Origin: Acidobacteriota bacterium | GTDB taxonomy: Bacteria > Actinomycetota > Acidimicrobiia > Spongiisociales > UBA5794 | Direction: 5' to 3' | Length of the DNA stretch: 45,694 nt | Assembly: GCA_022562055.1 (NCBI GenBank) | Contig: JADFQA010000027.1 | Coordinates: 1-45,694 of the forward strand | Shown here: piece after piece, positions 1-10,622 of the stretch | How the letters are laid out: every line of letters begins with the position of its first letter | How positions within the stretch are numbered: the stretch's first letter is position 1 | Position numbers and translations under genes: made by a program | The notes under the pieces: generated by a model | Databases searched by the model: none | Told to the model about the DNA's origin: nothing | What the model saw: only the letters and a program-made list of their open reading frames with translations

Positions 1-854
1 TTCCGACCAGACTCAAGGCCTTTGCGAAGATTCGACCGAAAGACCTGGCACCGAACCCGCCGGCGATTGCCGAACGCACCACCGGCGAATCGATGGGTGA
101 CTCCGCCGAGAAGATGGCCCGCGAGAATGGTATCGCACGCGAAGATCAGGACGCGTTTGCGCTCCGCTCGCACCAGCACGCAGTCGCGGCTTGGGACGAA
201 GGGATCTTCGCCAACGAAGTCATGAGCTTCCCGGTCGGCCCCACATACAAAACAGTCGTCACCCGCGACAACATTCCCCGAAAAGACTCCACCGCGACCA
301 AGCTGGCGTCGCTGAAACCTGTCTTCGATCGCAAGTACGGCACCGTCACTGCGGGGAACGCATCCCCCCTCACCGACGGTGCCTCAGCCGTGATTCTCAT
401 GGAGGAAGCAACGGCGAAACGGCTCGGGTTTGAAAGCAAAGCAGCGATCCGATCGTGGGCTTTTGCATCAATCGACCCAGGGTGGCAACTATTAATGGGA
501 CCATCGTTTGCCACACCAAAAGCACTCGACAGGGCCGGCATGACACTTGCCGATATCGACGTCATCGACATGCACGAAGCATTCGCAGCACAGGTGCTTT
601 CCAACGTGCAGGCCTTCGAGTCGGATAGCTGGGCGAAGAAATACCTCAACCGCGACAGCGCCATCGGAACTATCGACATGGGCAAATTCAACATCTACGG
701 AGGCTCGATCTCGCTCGGCCACCCCTTTGCGGCAACCGGCACCCGCCAGATACTCACCATGGCGAACGAGCTTCAACGCCGCGGTGCCGGCACCGCGCTC
801 GTCACCCAATGCGCGGCCGGCGGTATCGGCGCGGCGCTCGTGCTCGAGCGATAG
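1..854 (+). CDS. fadI: Acetyl-CoA acyltransferase (FadI-type thiolase), 3' part
   Basis: This is the C-terminal part of a thiolase; the 5' end lies outside the window and the reading frame is open from base 3. It catalyses the last step of fatty-acid beta-oxidation, thiolytic release of acetyl-CoA from 3-ketoacyl-CoA. Visible family motifs are GESMGDSAEKMA, NASPLTDGASAV, the catalytic-His motif HEAFAAQ, GHPFAATG, and the C-terminal QCAAGGIGAA with the second catalytic Cys. The nucleophilic Cys region would lie upstream of the window. FDRKYGTVTAGN fits the FadI branch better than classic FadA. The stop is followed after 7 bases by fadJ, so the two subunits of the beta-oxidation complex are co-transcribed. 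The family is certain; FadI rather than FadA is likely. Confidence 0.93.
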   Translation, partial: PTRLKAFAKIRPKDLAPNPPAIAERTTGESMGDSAEKMARENGIAREDQDAFALRSHQHAVAAWDEGIFANEVMSFPVGPTYKTVVTRDNIPRKDSTATKLASLKPVFDRKYGTVTAGNASPLTDGASAVILMEEATAKRLGFESKAAIRSWAFASIDPGWQLLMGPSFATPKALDRAGMTLADIDVIDMHEAFAAQVLSNVQAFESDSWAKKYLNRDSAIGTIDMGKFNIYGGSISLGHPFAATGTRQILTMANELQRRGAGTALVTQCAAGGIGAALVLER

Positions 855-861
855 GAACACG

Positions 862-3039
862 ATGACCCAGCCAACATATAAAAACTTCTCATTCTCGATC
901 GACGATGGAATCGCCACAGTCCTTATGGATAAGGCCGGGGCCAAGATGAACTCGCTAACACCAGAGTTCGGCGCGGAGCTCAACGACATAGTGGGACTCG
1001 TCGAAACCGACCCAGACATCAAGGCTCTCATCATCGGGTCTGCAAAACGGAACAACTTCCTTGCGGGGGCCGACATCCCATGGCTGTTCTCGCTCGACGA
1101 TGCCGACGAGGCAATCGCCCTCCTGACGGATGGTCAGGCCATGTTCCAACGCATCGAGGACCTGCATACCAAACTGGGGAAACCCGTGGTTGCAGCAATC
1201 AATGGGGCATGTCTCGGCGGAGGGTGCGAGCTGGCCCTTACAGCGAGCATCCGAATTGCAACCGACAACAAGGCAACCGTTCTCGGCCAACCCGAGGTGA
1301 AGATTGGGCTGTTGCCCGGCGGCGGCGGGACGTATCGGCTCCCCAAACTTGTCGGTATCGCCACGGCGCTCGACCTCATCTTGACCGGAAAAAATGTCAG
1401 GGCTGCAAAGGCCAGAAGAATCGGTCTGGTCGACGAGGTCTGCCCGCAAGAGGTGCTCATGGATGTCGCCAGAGCACGCGCCAAGGCAGCTATCGGGGCA
1501 AAAACCTCGACACCTTCTGGTCTCGATCGGTTGAGGAGATTGCTTTCACCGCAGGGCATCCAGCAGCTCGCTCTAGAGGAGACACCGGTTGGCCGAAATC
1601 TGCTGTTCTCGAAGGCCGACGAAAAGCTACTCGCCAGCACAGGCGGCAACTACCCGGCGCCGATCGCTGCGCTGCGCTGCATACGCGCGGGTGTCGAACA
1701 AGGGGCGGAGGCCGGCAGTCGAGCTGAACTCGAAGAGTTCGCAAAGCTCGTCACCTCCGCCAAGGCAAAGGCCCTGATGTCTGTCTTCTTTGGCTCTACC
1801 GAACTCAAGCGCAACACCGGGATCGATAGCGATGCACTACCCAGAAAGGTTGAGAACGTGGGTGTACTCGGTGCCGGGCTCATGGGTTCTGGCATTGCAA
1901 CGGTGAACACGACGAAAGCCGGTGTGCACACGAGGCTCAAGGATGTGTCGGACGAGGGCATCACAAAGGGTTTGTCCTACATACGAAGAGTCCTCGGCAA
2001 ACAAGTCAAACGCCGCTGGATGTCTAAGGGTGATGCCGACAGGTTGATGTTCAAGGTCACCGGTTCCACCACATACGCGGGCTTTGAAAACATGGACGTC
2101 GTCATCGAGGCGGTGTTCGAAGACGTCGACCTCAAACGGTCGATGGTTGCCGAGATTGAAGCAATCACCCCAGACACGACAATCTTTGCGACGAACACCT
2201 CGTCGATCCCGATCACGGAGATCGCCAAAGGGGCAAAACGCCCCGGCAACATCATTGGCATGCACTATTTTTCGCCGGTCGAGAAGATGCCGCTCCTTGA
2301 AGTCATCGTCACTGACGCCACCGAGGACTGGGTGACAGCAACGTGTGTCAAACTCGGCAAGCGTCAAGGTCTCACGGTCATTGTGGTTCGTGACGGCGCC
2401 GGGTTCTACACCACCCGTGTCCTCAGCCCGTATATGAACGAGGTCGGACACCTCCTAGAAGAGGGGGTGTCTATCGAGGCGATCGACACTGCAATGGTCT
2501 CATGGGGGTTCCCCATCGGCCCGATCACACTGACGGATGAAGTCGGTATCGATGTCGGCGCCAAGATTGGCAAGATCATGCACAAGGCGTTCGGCGACCG
2601 GATGAAACCCGTGTCTGGATACGTCGCGCTCGTCGATGATGGGCGGCACGGACGCAAGAACGGCCGTGGCTTCTACACCTACACGGATGGGAAGAAGGGC
2701 GGTGTCGACGACTCGGTGTACGACGTGATCGGCGCTGCGGACCGCATCGATATGGACACGGAAACAATCCAACGCCGACTGTCGCTGCTTTTCATCAACG
2801 AGGCTGCGTTGTGCCTTGAAGAGGGCATCCTGCGATCAGCCCGCGATGGTGACATAGGCGCCATCTTCGGTCTTGGCTTCCCACCGTTTCGCGGTGGACC
2901 GTTCACCCACATTGACCAGGTCGGGGCCGTCACCATCGTCGAACAACTCGACGACCTTGCCGCCGCACACGGCGACCGCTACCAACCAGCCCAGATTCTT
3001 CGCACCCACGCCGCAGACGAGACCATGTTCCGAAACTAA
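862..3039 (+). CDS. fadJ: Fatty acid oxidation complex alpha subunit (enoyl-CoA hydratase/3-hydroxyacyl-CoA dehydrogenase)
   Basis: A bifunctional enzyme of 725 residues, close to E. coli FadJ in length. It hydrates trans-2-enoyl-CoA and oxidises the 3-hydroxyacyl-CoA with NAD+. The N-terminal crotonase domain (about 1-190) has oxyanion-hole segments NNFLAGADI and NGACLGGGCELAL, and the catalytic Glu region GQPEVKIGLLPGGGG. The dehydrogenase domain has the dinucleotide motif GVLGAGLMGSG (about 334-344) and the catalytic His in GMHYFSPVEKMPL (about His468). C-terminal HADH helices follow, including GFGFPP-like GLGFPPFRGGP. The ATG at 862 is chosen because AGGA overlapping the preceding stop gives a ribosome site, and because the reading frame upstream of it is just another frame of fadI. 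It is coupled to the thiolase immediately upstream. Confidence 0.96.
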   Translation: MTQPTYKNFSFSIDDGIATVLMDKAGAKMNSLTPEFGAELNDIVGLVETDPDIKALIIGSAKRNNFLAGADIPWLFSLDDADEAIALLTDGQAMFQRIEDLHTKLGKPVVAAINGACLGGGCELALTASIRIATDNKATVLGQPEVKIGLLPGGGGTYRLPKLVGIATALDLILTGKNVRAAKARRIGLVDEVCPQEVLMDVARARAKAAIGAKTSTPSGLDRLRRLLSPQGIQQLALEETPVGRNLLFSKADEKLLASTGGNYPAPIAALRCIRAGVEQGAEAGSRAELEEFAKLVTSAKAKALMSVFFGSTELKRNTGIDSDALPRKVENVGVLGAGLMGSGIATVNTTKAGVHTRLKDVSDEGITKGLSYIRRVLGKQVKRRWMSKGDADRLMFKVTGSTTYAGFENMDVVIEAVFEDVDLKRSMVAEIEAITPDTTIFATNTSSIPITEIAKGAKRPGNIIGMHYFSPVEKMPLLEVIVTDATEDWVTATCVKLGKRQGLTVIVVRDGAGFYTTRVLSPYMNEVGHLLEEGVSIEAIDTAMVSWGFPIGPITLTDEVGIDVGAKIGKIMHKAFGDRMKPVSGYVALVDDGRHGRKNGRGFYTYTDGKKGGVDDSVYDVIGAADRIDMDTETIQRRLSLLFINEAALCLEEGILRSARDGDIGAIFGLGFPPFRGGPFTHIDQVGAVTIVEQLDDLAAAHGDRYQPAQILRTHAADETMFRN

Positions 3040-3182
3040 GCCAAACGCAGCGGACCCGGCCAGTCTCGCCGCGGCCCGCGTGCTAGAACATTCGCGGCCC
3101 TGATGTTGACCCAGGTTGCCCCTGAAAGGGCGTAGGGGAATCCCTGATAGTTGTCTTGCGGTAGGTATGCGATCGTGTTTGG

Positions 3183-4142
3183 ATGAGGAACATCGCACAG
3201 CGACTATTGGCAACCTTCGGTCTCACCGTGGCGACGGTAGCCATTTCTGCGGCGGCGTTTTGGGTGCGGTGGCGGGCTGAGGACTCGGTGGCGTCGTACG
3301 TCGAGCTGGTCCTGATGTACATGATTCCGGTGTGGCTGACACGGGTCGCGATTGAAAAATGGCGTCTCAAGGACCGGCGTCTGCTGTTTGTCGCCGGGTC
3401 GCTGTTCGGGTGGATGGTTGAGGGTGTCCTTGTCGCAGCCACCTACGAAGCGCTTCCATTGTCAGTCTCATGGACCGCATTTGCATGACATGCGCTGCTG
3501 TCGGTGGTGTGGCTGTGAGATGTCTTTCCGCGCTGGATGATGTCACGTCCGTGGATGCCGCTCGCCGCCGGGATCGGTATCCTCCAGGGTGCGTGGGCGA
3601 TCATGTGGTGGACGGAAGACCCGACGCGGACAACACCGGCGGCGTTTACGATCTACACCGCAGCTACGGTTGTCGCGCTCGTTACCGGGTTTGGTCTGTG
3701 GCAATGGGCTCGCTCGCAGCATCCACTCAGTCAGCGGGCGGCGCAATAGGGAATCGCCGCACTCGCAATGTGGGGAACCGTAGCTGTCTTCATGCCTCTC
3801 CCGCTGGCCGTGCCTGTTGCGGTGTTTTTGTTCGGTGGCTCGATGCGGATACTGAAACACCGCACCCACCTCGAACCAGAGACACCGAGCTACCTGTCAA
3901 CACCGAAGGTTCCAGCGACCCGGCTTTTGGTATTCGGGGCTTCCGCGGTGTCATTCGCAGCCGTCACCTACACCGTTGCGTACAACATGAACGTGGTGGC
4001 CCAAACCTCGATCTGGGTGTATGTCGTGACCGTCCCTGTCGGCTGTTGGCTGCTGTTGCGCGGCCTGCGTGCGGCACACCACTCGGTCCCCGGCGCGGCC
4101 CGAACGCCCATCCCCCAATCAGAAGTGACCATTCTGCGCTAA
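3183..4142 (+). pseudogene. Polytopic membrane protein gene with three in-frame stops
   Basis: One reading frame runs across 960 bases and encodes a coherent hydrophobic protein (about 319 residues, roughly nine or ten membrane segments), but it is cut by TGA at 3486-3488, TGA at 3516-3518 and TAG at 3747-3749. There is no frame change: hydrophobic, tryptophan-rich sequence continues through each stop (WTAFA*HALLSVVWL*DVFPRW, then RAAQ*GIAALAMWG). Each stop is one transition away from a fitting sense codon (TGG for the TGAs, CAG for the TAG). No clear ribosome site precedes the ATG at 3183. The family is not recognised. It is best read as a recently inactivated gene; TGA recoding is unlikely because neighbouring genes end in TGA. 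Confidence 0.75.
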
Positions 4143-4200
4143 CACGCGCCAGTAGCCACTACAGTGCGGCAAACTCTAGAGACACCGTCGAGGGAGTCAC

Positions 4201-5751
4201 GTGCCGTTCACCGAGTATCAGGATTATGACGCCGTCGGGCTCGCTGAACTTGTGAGAACGGGGCAGGTCAAGCCTGTCGAAATCACAGAAGCCGCGATCG
4301 ACGTCATCACCGACCGCAACCCCGCAATCAACGCGGTCATCGATACCTACTTCGAGCGCGCCCTTGAGATTCTCAACAGCGAATCGCTGCCATCGGGTGC
4401 GTTCCACGGCGTTCCGTTCCTTCTCAAGGATCTCCAGGCCGAAGCCGGACTACCGGTCAGCTACGGGTCGGTGTTCTTCAAGGACTTTGTTGCGCCAGCC
4501 AGCGACACGATCGGTAAAAGGATGCGCAACGCCGGCTTCAGCGTGCTCGGGCGCACCGCGTCCCCCGAGTTCGGTCTCCTCCCGACCACAGAGTCTCGCC
4601 TGTACGGCCCGACCAACAACCCGTGGGATCTGACCCGCTCGCCGGGAGGCTCGAGCGGCGGCGCTGCGGCTGCCGTTGCAGCGGGAATGGTGCCAATGGC
4701 TCACGGCGGCGACGGAGGCGGGTCGCTTCGTATCCCGGCCTCGAACTGCGGATTATTTGCCCTCAAACCATCCCGCGGCACAATGCCACACCGCCCGAAC
4801 TCTCTCGCAGACCGTATCGCAATCGACGGATGCATCTCACGCACCGTGCGCGACACGGCGGCGTTTCTCGACGCGGTCGGGGGCGCAACGACCGGTGACT
4901 TGTGGCGGATGTCGATCGAGGGCCGCTCATTATTCGACGCGATCGACGTCACGGTCCGCCCTCTCCGCATCGCCGTGCGGACCACAGATCACCGCGGGAG
5001 ACCCGTGCACCCAGCGTGCCGAGACATGATCTCGAGCGTGGTTTCTCTGCTCGAAGAGTTGGGCCACACGGTCGTCGAACACACGACCAAGGTTGACGCG
5101 GAGCGGATGGAGGACGCATTCATGACACTGTGGGCAGTGTTACCTGCGACTACCTTTCGGGCCATTCTCGACGAGGCTCAAGAAACACGGAAGGGACTGA
5201 AGGCTCTCCGCAAAACGTTGGGTGACTACGCGACAATGCGAATCATTGCGAACCGCGTGGAGAAAGCGACAGGAAAGCCGGCCTTTGAGCCGTTCACCTG
5301 GGCTCTAATCAAACGAGCGCGCAGGCTTGGTGCTACCGACGTTATGCAGGCGTTTCAGAGACTCCAAGAGACGGCATACGTGTACGGTGACCTTTTCGAC
5401 GAGTACGACATCGAGCTGACACCAGTGCTCAGCACTCCCCCGGTCCGGACCGGCGAGATCGACCAAGACCAGCGAACAAACACTCTCGTCGACCAGCTCG
5501 CACGGTATGTTGCCTTTACACCGATTGCGAACTTCGCAGGGCTCCCCGCAATGTCGGTGCCGCTGCATTGGACCGAAAATGGTCTTCCCATTGGGGCCCA
5601 CTTCACGGCTGCACACGGTGGAGATGAGTTACTGATGCAACTTGCCCGCCAGCTCGAAGTCGCCCGACCGTGGAAGGACCACCGCCCGCCGGCACCGCCG
5701 ACAGCAGCGCCGGCGTCCGAAACGCAACCTGATCCGAATGGGTCCAGATGA
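4201..5751 (+). CDS. Amidase (amidase signature family)
   Basis: A 516-residue amidase-signature enzyme, a full-length member that hydrolyses an amide bond using a Ser-cisSer-Lys triad. Lys76 is visible in GVPFLLKDL, the cis-Ser at about 151 in SPGGSSGGAAAAV, and the nucleophile Ser175 in GDGGGSLRIPAS; the 24-residue Ser-Ser spacing is that of the family. No signal peptide is seen, so it is probably cytoplasmic. The GTG start at 4201 is preceded by GAGGGAG. Its substrate cannot be deduced: the family includes fatty-acid amide, aryl-acylamide and peptide amidases. It is not GatA, because no gatC or gatB is nearby. The stop overlaps the start of the histidine kinase (ATGA), so the two were translated together. 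Confidence 0.92.
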   Translation: MPFTEYQDYDAVGLAELVRTGQVKPVEITEAAIDVITDRNPAINAVIDTYFERALEILNSESLPSGAFHGVPFLLKDLQAEAGLPVSYGSVFFKDFVAPASDTIGKRMRNAGFSVLGRTASPEFGLLPTTESRLYGPTNNPWDLTRSPGGSSGGAAAAVAAGMVPMAHGGDGGGSLRIPASNCGLFALKPSRGTMPHRPNSLADRIAIDGCISRTVRDTAAFLDAVGGATTGDLWRMSIEGRSLFDAIDVTVRPLRIAVRTTDHRGRPVHPACRDMISSVVSLLEELGHTVVEHTTKVDAERMEDAFMTLWAVLPATTFRAILDEAQETRKGLKALRKTLGDYATMRIIANRVEKATGKPAFEPFTWALIKRARRLGATDVMQAFQRLQETAYVYGDLFDEYDIELTPVLSTPPVRTGEIDQDQRTNTLVDQLARYVAFTPIANFAGLPAMSVPLHWTENGLPIGAHFTAAHGGDELLMQLARQLEVARPWKDHRPPAPPTAAPASETQPDPNGSR

Positions 5752-7532
5752 CAGACCAGATCCGAAAACCGGAGCTCGAATCGACAGACCCATCGCCTGC
5801 GGACCTCGTCAACTCGCTTGGTGTCGCAATGCTTCAAACGACAGGCGCGGGCGTCATTGTGTACGCAAACCGTGCCGCTACCGGCTTGCTTGGCTACGAG
5901 ACGCGGGAGCTTGTCGGGACTCAACTTGGCGACCTTTGCGACGATGTCAAGAAACCGTCCAGTTGGTCGCGACTAGACGGCACTGCACTCTGGCTACACA
6001 CGAAAAGTGGGCGGTCGATCCGATGCGTCGTACAGTCACGACTACACAACGAGCACGGCGGGCGATCTCGATGTGTCGATCTGTTGCTAGTCCCCCTCAA
6101 CTCGGGCGGAGGCTGTTGGTCCATCAGAAAGTCTCTCCAGAACTGCCCTGGACCGGTCTCCAGCCGGAATAGTGATCACGGACAGCAACATCGAGATCAT
6201 CTACTCGAACCAGGCGATCCAGACCATGTTCGGTCGTACCGACGCGCAGCTACGCACTATGACGTTCACCGATATGATGCCCAAGGAGACCGCCGCTGAA
6301 GCAGTCGTACTCTCACAGCAGTTCATACGGGGAACGTTGGACGCCGGTCAGGTCGAGACCGACGCATTTCGAAGCGACGGCAGCACATTCAACGTCCATA
6401 TCACTGCATCCGCGGTGCGCGACGATTCGGGGGAACTCCTCTTCTCAATTTCCCATTGGGTCGACCTAACAACCAACCGCCACATAGCCGCCAGGCTCGC
6501 CCGTTCACAGGCGACGTTCGAATCAGCGTTTGTGGATAGTCCTGCGGGCATGTCCTTGCGGGACAAAACATTCGGTGCAATCCGCACCAACCGGGCAATG
6601 CGGGAGATACTCGGAAACCCAGCTCACCCTAGCGAAGGCGTCTTCAGCGTTCCTGAGGACGACACCGATTTCTGGGGATCGGTGCAGGATATTCGCGACG
6701 GTCGGTCGTCATCCTTCTCTCGCGAGTTGAAGCTGACCAACTCGCAAGGCGACACCGTGTGGGGTCTTTGCACCGTATCGGGCATTCAGACAAACGGTTC
6801 CCATGCCGGATTCTTGGTCCACTTTGTCGACGTCACCGGACAGCGAGTGGCGCGTCAGCGACTTACCGAGCTTGCCGCGTCAAAAGACGCTCTGGTGCGA
6901 TCGGTCAGTCACGAACTCAGGACACCATTGACCATTATCGTCGGGCTCGCATCCGAACTGACGGACCGCACTAACGACTTCGCCGCGGCCGAGCGGGATG
7001 AATTTATCCAAATGATCGCCAACCAGGCTACCGAAATGGCAGACCTGGTCGAGGACCTTCTGTCAGCAGCCCAATCGTCCGTGAGTGAGATACAAGTCGA
7101 CATCGTCGAACTCGATATCGTCGCGGTTGCAAAACAGGTCGTCGACTCGTTGAACATAGGCGCCGTCTCGATCAATGCCGAGCCGCAGCCGCTTGCGATG
7201 GGCGACGCATTCAGGGTGCGTCAGATCGTCCGAAACTTGCTCGTCAATGCTACAAAGTACGGCAAACTTCCATATGAGGTTGCCGTCACGAGCGAAGCGA
7301 CCATGTGCATCTGCGCGTGATTGACCACGGTGACGGCGTCCCAGACGCCGAGGCCGACGCTATTTTCCGGCGGTACTACCGCGCACACGACCCGGCCGGC
7401 CAACCCGGAAGTGTCGGCATCGGGCTTTCGCTATCGCGCCAACTTGCGGAATTGATGAACGGAACCCTTACCTATCTACGCGACGGTGACTCCACGGTAT
7501 TCGAGCTGCTGATCCCCAGGGCTGAGACCTAG
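5748..7532 (+). pseudogene. PAS-domain sensor histidine kinase with two frameshifts
   Basis: The parts of a roughly 595-residue kinase lie in three segments. From 5748, frame one encodes a PAS domain (GVIVYANRAATGLLGYE) up to about 6100. The frame then changes between 6090 and 6120; the new frame gives RSPAGIVITDSNIEIIYSN, a second PAS, a third PAS, the HisKA box SVSHELRTPLT and the N box RNLLVNATKYGK. The frame breaks again near 7303, after which DHGDGVPDAEADAIF (D box) and GSVGIGLSLSRQLAE (G2 box) complete the ATPase to the stop at 7532. No membrane segment is evident, so it was a soluble sensor. No response regulator is adjacent. The start overlaps the amidase stop. As read, it cannot make a working kinase, because phospho-acceptor and ATPase motifs fall in different frames. 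Confidence 0.85.
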
Positions 7533-7553
7533 CTGGTGGGACCCGTTACGCAG

Positions 7554-10406
7554 TCACTCCAGGTAGGCGTCGATCGGTGGGCACGAGCACATCACGTTGC
7601 GATCGCCGTACTGGTTGTCAATGCGGCTCACCGGCGGCCAATACTTGTCGGCCCGTAAGCCGGCAACCGGATAAGCGGCCACCTCGCGCGAATACGGATG
7701 CACCCATTCGTCGACCAGGAGGTTCTCCGCCGGATGGGGCGCGTTGCTCAGAGGGGAGTCGTCCAGCGGGTAGGTGCCATCGGCGACAAGGTCGACCTCT
7801 GCCCTGATCGCAATCATGGCATCGCAGAACCTGTCCAGCTCCTCAAGGCTCTCGCTCTCCGTCGGTTCGATCATGAGCGTGCCAACAACTGGAAACGACA
7901 TCGTCGGGGCGTGGAAGCCGTAGTCGATGAGACGTTTGGCGAAGTCGTCGACTGTAACGCCAACCTCGTCCTTGATGGGGCGGAGGTCGATGATGCACTC
8001 GTGAGCGACAAGACCGGCGTTCCCGGTGAACAAAAGCGGATAGTGCGCGCTCAGACGCCGAGCGATGTAGTTGGCGCTGAGGATCGCAACCTTGGTTGAC
8101 TTGGTGAGACCGCTGCCGCCAAGCAAAGCCATGTACGCCCACGAGATCGAAAGAACCCCTGCGCTGCCCCACGGCGCGGACGCCACAGCACCAACACCAT
8201 CACGGTGATCGTCCTGATCTGGGACGAGACCGTGCCCGGGGAGGAACGGGGCGAGATGCTTTTTGACACCGATCGGGCCGACCCCGGGTCCACCGCCACC
8301 GTGGGGGATGGCGAACGTTTTGTGCAGGTTGAGGTGCGAGACATCGCCGCCGAACTTGCCAGGTTTCGCCAAGCCGACCATTGCGTTTAGATTCGCGCCG
8401 TCCAGGTACACTTGCCCGCCATTCTCATGGACGATGTCGCACGCTTCGACAATCCCCTCTTCAAACACACCGTGGGTTGACGGGTACGTCACCATCAGCG
8501 CTGCCAGGGAATCCGCGTGTTCAACCGCTTTATCCCGCAAGTCGCTCAGGTCGATGTTTCCGTACTCGTCGGTGTTCACCACGACGACTTTCATACCAGC
8601 CATTGCAGCCGAAGCCGGGTTGGTCCCGTGCGCCGATGCAGGAATGAGGCACACAGTTCGATCGTGGTCGCCGCGTGACTGGTGGTACGCACGAATTGCT
8701 AACAGTCCAGAAAACTCGCCCTGCGACCCGGCATTTGGTTGCAACGACACCGCGTCATACCCGGTGATCTCACCGAGCCACGTCTCGACCTCATCGAAGA
8801 GTTCAAGGTATCCCGCCGCCTGATCAAGGGGGATGAACGGGTGCAGATTTCCAAATTCGGGCCATGTGACTGCCGCCATCTCGGTTGCAGCGTTGAGCTT
8901 CATCGTGCATGACCCGAGCGGGATCATCGCCCGGTCCAAGGCGATGTCTTTATCTTGAAGCTTGCGGAGATAGCGCATCATTTCGGTCTCGGAACGATAC
9001 GAATGGAACACCGGGTGTTCCATAAAATTAGAGGTCCGAAGCAGCGACCTTGGAATGCCCGTCGTTTTCTCGCCGGCGTGCTGGGCTCCAAAGATTTCGA
9101 GAACCGCATCCACGAATGGCGCCGTAGTGGTCTCGTCGAACGAAATCCCCACGGTGTCGTTGTCGACGAAACGAAAGTTGATCCGCCGCTCACGTGCCTT
9201 TGCGAGAATCTCGTCGGCACGATGCGGCACCGACACCGTGATGGTGTCAAAGAACGTGTTGTTCTTCACCTCGACCCCTGCCGCCTCCAGCCCTGCAACC
9301 AATGCAGACATATCGCCGTGGATTCTTGTAGCAATGGCAGTGATGCCGTCGGGGCCGTGATACACGCCGTACATGCCAGCCATCACAGCAAGCAGAACCT
9401 GCGCCGTGCAGATGTTGGAGGTTGCCTTCTCGCGGCGAATGTGCTGTTCGCGTGTTGCCAAGGTCAGCCGGTACCCGACTCTGCCGTCGGCGTCCTTAGA
9501 AACGCCAACCAACCGACCCGGCAAGGCCCGCTTGTACTCATCCTTCGTCGCAATATATCCCGCATGCGGTCCACCAAACATCATGGGGACGCCGAACCTT
9601 TGCGACGTGCCGACCGCGACATCGGCGCCCAACTCGCCAGGCGATACCAGCAACGTGAGTGCCAAGAGATCGGCGGCCATTGCGACCTTGATGCCACGCT
9701 CTTGGCACGAAGCCACAATTGGCGCTGTGTCTGCGATCGCTCCCGACACGCCCGGGTACTGCAACAGAACGCCAAACGGCTCAACGTCGGGCAGATCAGT
9801 GACGGGATCACCGACGATCAGAGTCAAACCAAGTGGCTCGGCGCGCGTGCGCAACACCTCGATCGTTTGCGGCAAAGCGTCTTGGTCAACAAAGAAGATA
9901 CCACCGCGCCGCCCCTTGGAAAGGCGATGCAACATGGCCATTGCCTCGGCCGCTGCGGTCCCCTCATCCAACAGCGATGCGTTCGATATTTCCATGCCGG
10001 TGAGATCGGCAACCATCGTCTGAAAGTTGATGATCGCCTCGAGGCGGCCCTGGGAAATCTCAGGTTGGTACGGCGTGTATGCGGTGTACCAACCCGGGTT
10101 CTCAAGCACGTTGCGCTGTATGACCGACGGGGTGATCGTGCCGTAATATCCCATGCCGATCATCGACGCAAACACCTCGTTCTTGGCGGCGAGTTCCTTC
10201 AACCGCTGGACGACCGCCACCTCCGACCGCGGGGCGGGAAGATCGAGGGATTCGTGAGAGCGAATGGATTCTGGAACCGCCGCCTGAACCAGATCGTCGA
10301 GACTGTCATATCCAATGGACGACAACATCGCGGCGATGTCGGGTTCACGAGGGCCGATGTGGCGAGCGATGAAGTCGGCATCTTGGCTATCGGTTGTTGA
10401 TGACAT
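7554..10406 (-). CDS. gcvP: Glycine dehydrogenase (decarboxylating), P-protein
   Basis: A 950-residue single-chain P-protein, the usual length for the undivided form. It decarboxylates glycine with pyridoxal phosphate and passes the aminomethyl group to lipoyl-GcvH in the glycine cleavage system. The N-terminus [17 protein letters not shown] is typical; the PLP-binding Lys is in [18 protein letters not shown]; other signatures are GSCTMKLNA and [12 protein letters not shown]. The start at 10406 is chosen because TAGGAG lies about 8 bases upstream and because the sequence above it belongs to the riboswitch leader. gcvT and gcvH are not in the window, so the rest of the system is encoded elsewhere. 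Expression is presumably switched on by glycine through the upstream tandem aptamer. Confidence 0.97.
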   Translation of the reverse strand: MSSTTDSQDADFIARHIGPREPDIAAMLSSIGYDSLDDLVQAAVPESIRSHESLDLPAPRSEVAVVQRLKELAAKNEVFASMIGMGYYGTITPSVIQRNVLENPGWYTAYTPYQPEISQGRLEAIINFQTMVADLTGMEISNASLLDEGTAAAEAMAMLHRLSKGRRGGIFFVDQDALPQTIEVLRTRAEPLGLTLIVGDPVTDLPDVEPFGVLLQYPGVSGAIADTAPIVASCQERGIKVAMAADLLALTLLVSPGELGADVAVGTSQRFGVPMMFGGPHAGYIATKDEYKRALPGRLVGVSKDADGRVGYRLTLATREQHIRREKATSNICTAQVLLAVMAGMYGVYHGPDGITAIATRIHGDMSALVAGLEAAGVEVKNNTFFDTITVSVPHRADEILAKARERRINFRFVDNDTVGISFDETTTAPFVDAVLEIFGAQHAGEKTTGIPRSLLRTSNFMEHPVFHSYRSETEMMRYLRKLQDKDIALDRAMIPLGSCTMKLNAATEMAAVTWPEFGNLHPFIPLDQAAGYLELFDEVETWLGEITGYDAVSLQPNAGSQGEFSGLLAIRAYHQSRGDHDRTVCLIPASAHGTNPASAAMAGMKVVVVNTDEYGNIDLSDLRDKAVEHADSLAALMVTYPSTHGVFEEGIVEACDIVHENGGQVYLDGANLNAMVGLAKPGKFGGDVSHLNLHKTFAIPHGGGGPGVGPIGVKKHLAPFLPGHGLVPDQDDHRDGVGAVASAPWGSAGVLSISWAYMALLGGSGLTKSTKVAILSANYIARRLSAHYPLLFTGNAGLVAHECIIDLRPIKDEVGVTVDDFAKRLIDYGFHAPTMSFPVVGTLMIEPTESESLEELDRFCDAMIAIRAEVDLVADGTYPLDDSPLSNAPHPAENLLVDEWVHPYSREVAAYPVAGLRADKYWPPVSRIDNQYGDRNVMCSCPPIDAYLE

Positions 10407-10426
10407 AAGCACAGCTCCTAACAACA

Positions 10427-10444
10427 CACGAGGGGTGCCTCGTG
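10427..10444 (-). terminator. Short hairpin between glycine riboswitch and gcvP ribosome site
   Basis: A perfect 7-bp stem (CACGAGG / CCTCGTG) with a 4-base loop lies between the second glycine aptamer and the gcvP ribosome site. No T-run follows on the minus strand, so it is not a textbook terminator. It is more likely part of the expression platform that controls access to the ribosome site. The role is inferred from position only. Confidence 0.5.
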
Positions 10445-10622
10445 ACTCGCCCCGTTCTGTCGCTAGGACCTGAGAGTTTCGCCGGAAATCCGGTTTTCCC
10501 CTTCGGTGAGACGCTGGTGCGGCTACTTTCCAGAGGCGTTTCTGTACTGCGGTACCTGGTGCCTGAGAGATTCCCGGGGCGGTTGCTCCTTCGGCGCCGA
10601 CACAGTGCGGACTCTCCCGCAG
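10445..10622 (-). ncRNA. Tandem glycine riboswitch upstream of gcvP
   Basis: Read on the minus strand, the leader has two consecutive glycine aptamers. The first begins GCGGGAGAGTCCGC and continues through CGCCGAAGGAGCAA to TCTCTCAGGCACC. The second contains CTCTGGAAAGT, CACCGAAGGGGAAAA and AACTCTCAGGTCC. These conserved blocks (GGAGAG, CCGAAGG, CTCTCAGG) in this order and twice over are diagnostic. The second aptamer has GGAAAG where GGAGAG is usual. In known cases this RNA turns gcv genes on when glycine is abundant. It ends about 40 bases before the gcvP start, with a small hairpin and the ribosome site between. Confidence 0.95.

Noticed and set aside
3486-3518. TGA read as tryptophan
   Set aside because: The context fits Trp, but many neighbouring genes (for example the amidase, gcvP, dnaK and dnaJ) end in TGA and one further break is TAG, so decay is simpler.
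3470-4255. Open frame of 261 codons overlapping the broken membrane protein
   Set aside because: Cys/Arg/Asp-rich with no hydrophobic pattern, while the interrupted frame gives coherent membrane segments. It also runs into the amidase.
8955-10400. Long open frame (481 codons) antisense to gcvP
   Set aside because: It lies inside the P-protein gene, has no family signs and His/Arg/Gln-rich composition expected of an antisense shadow.
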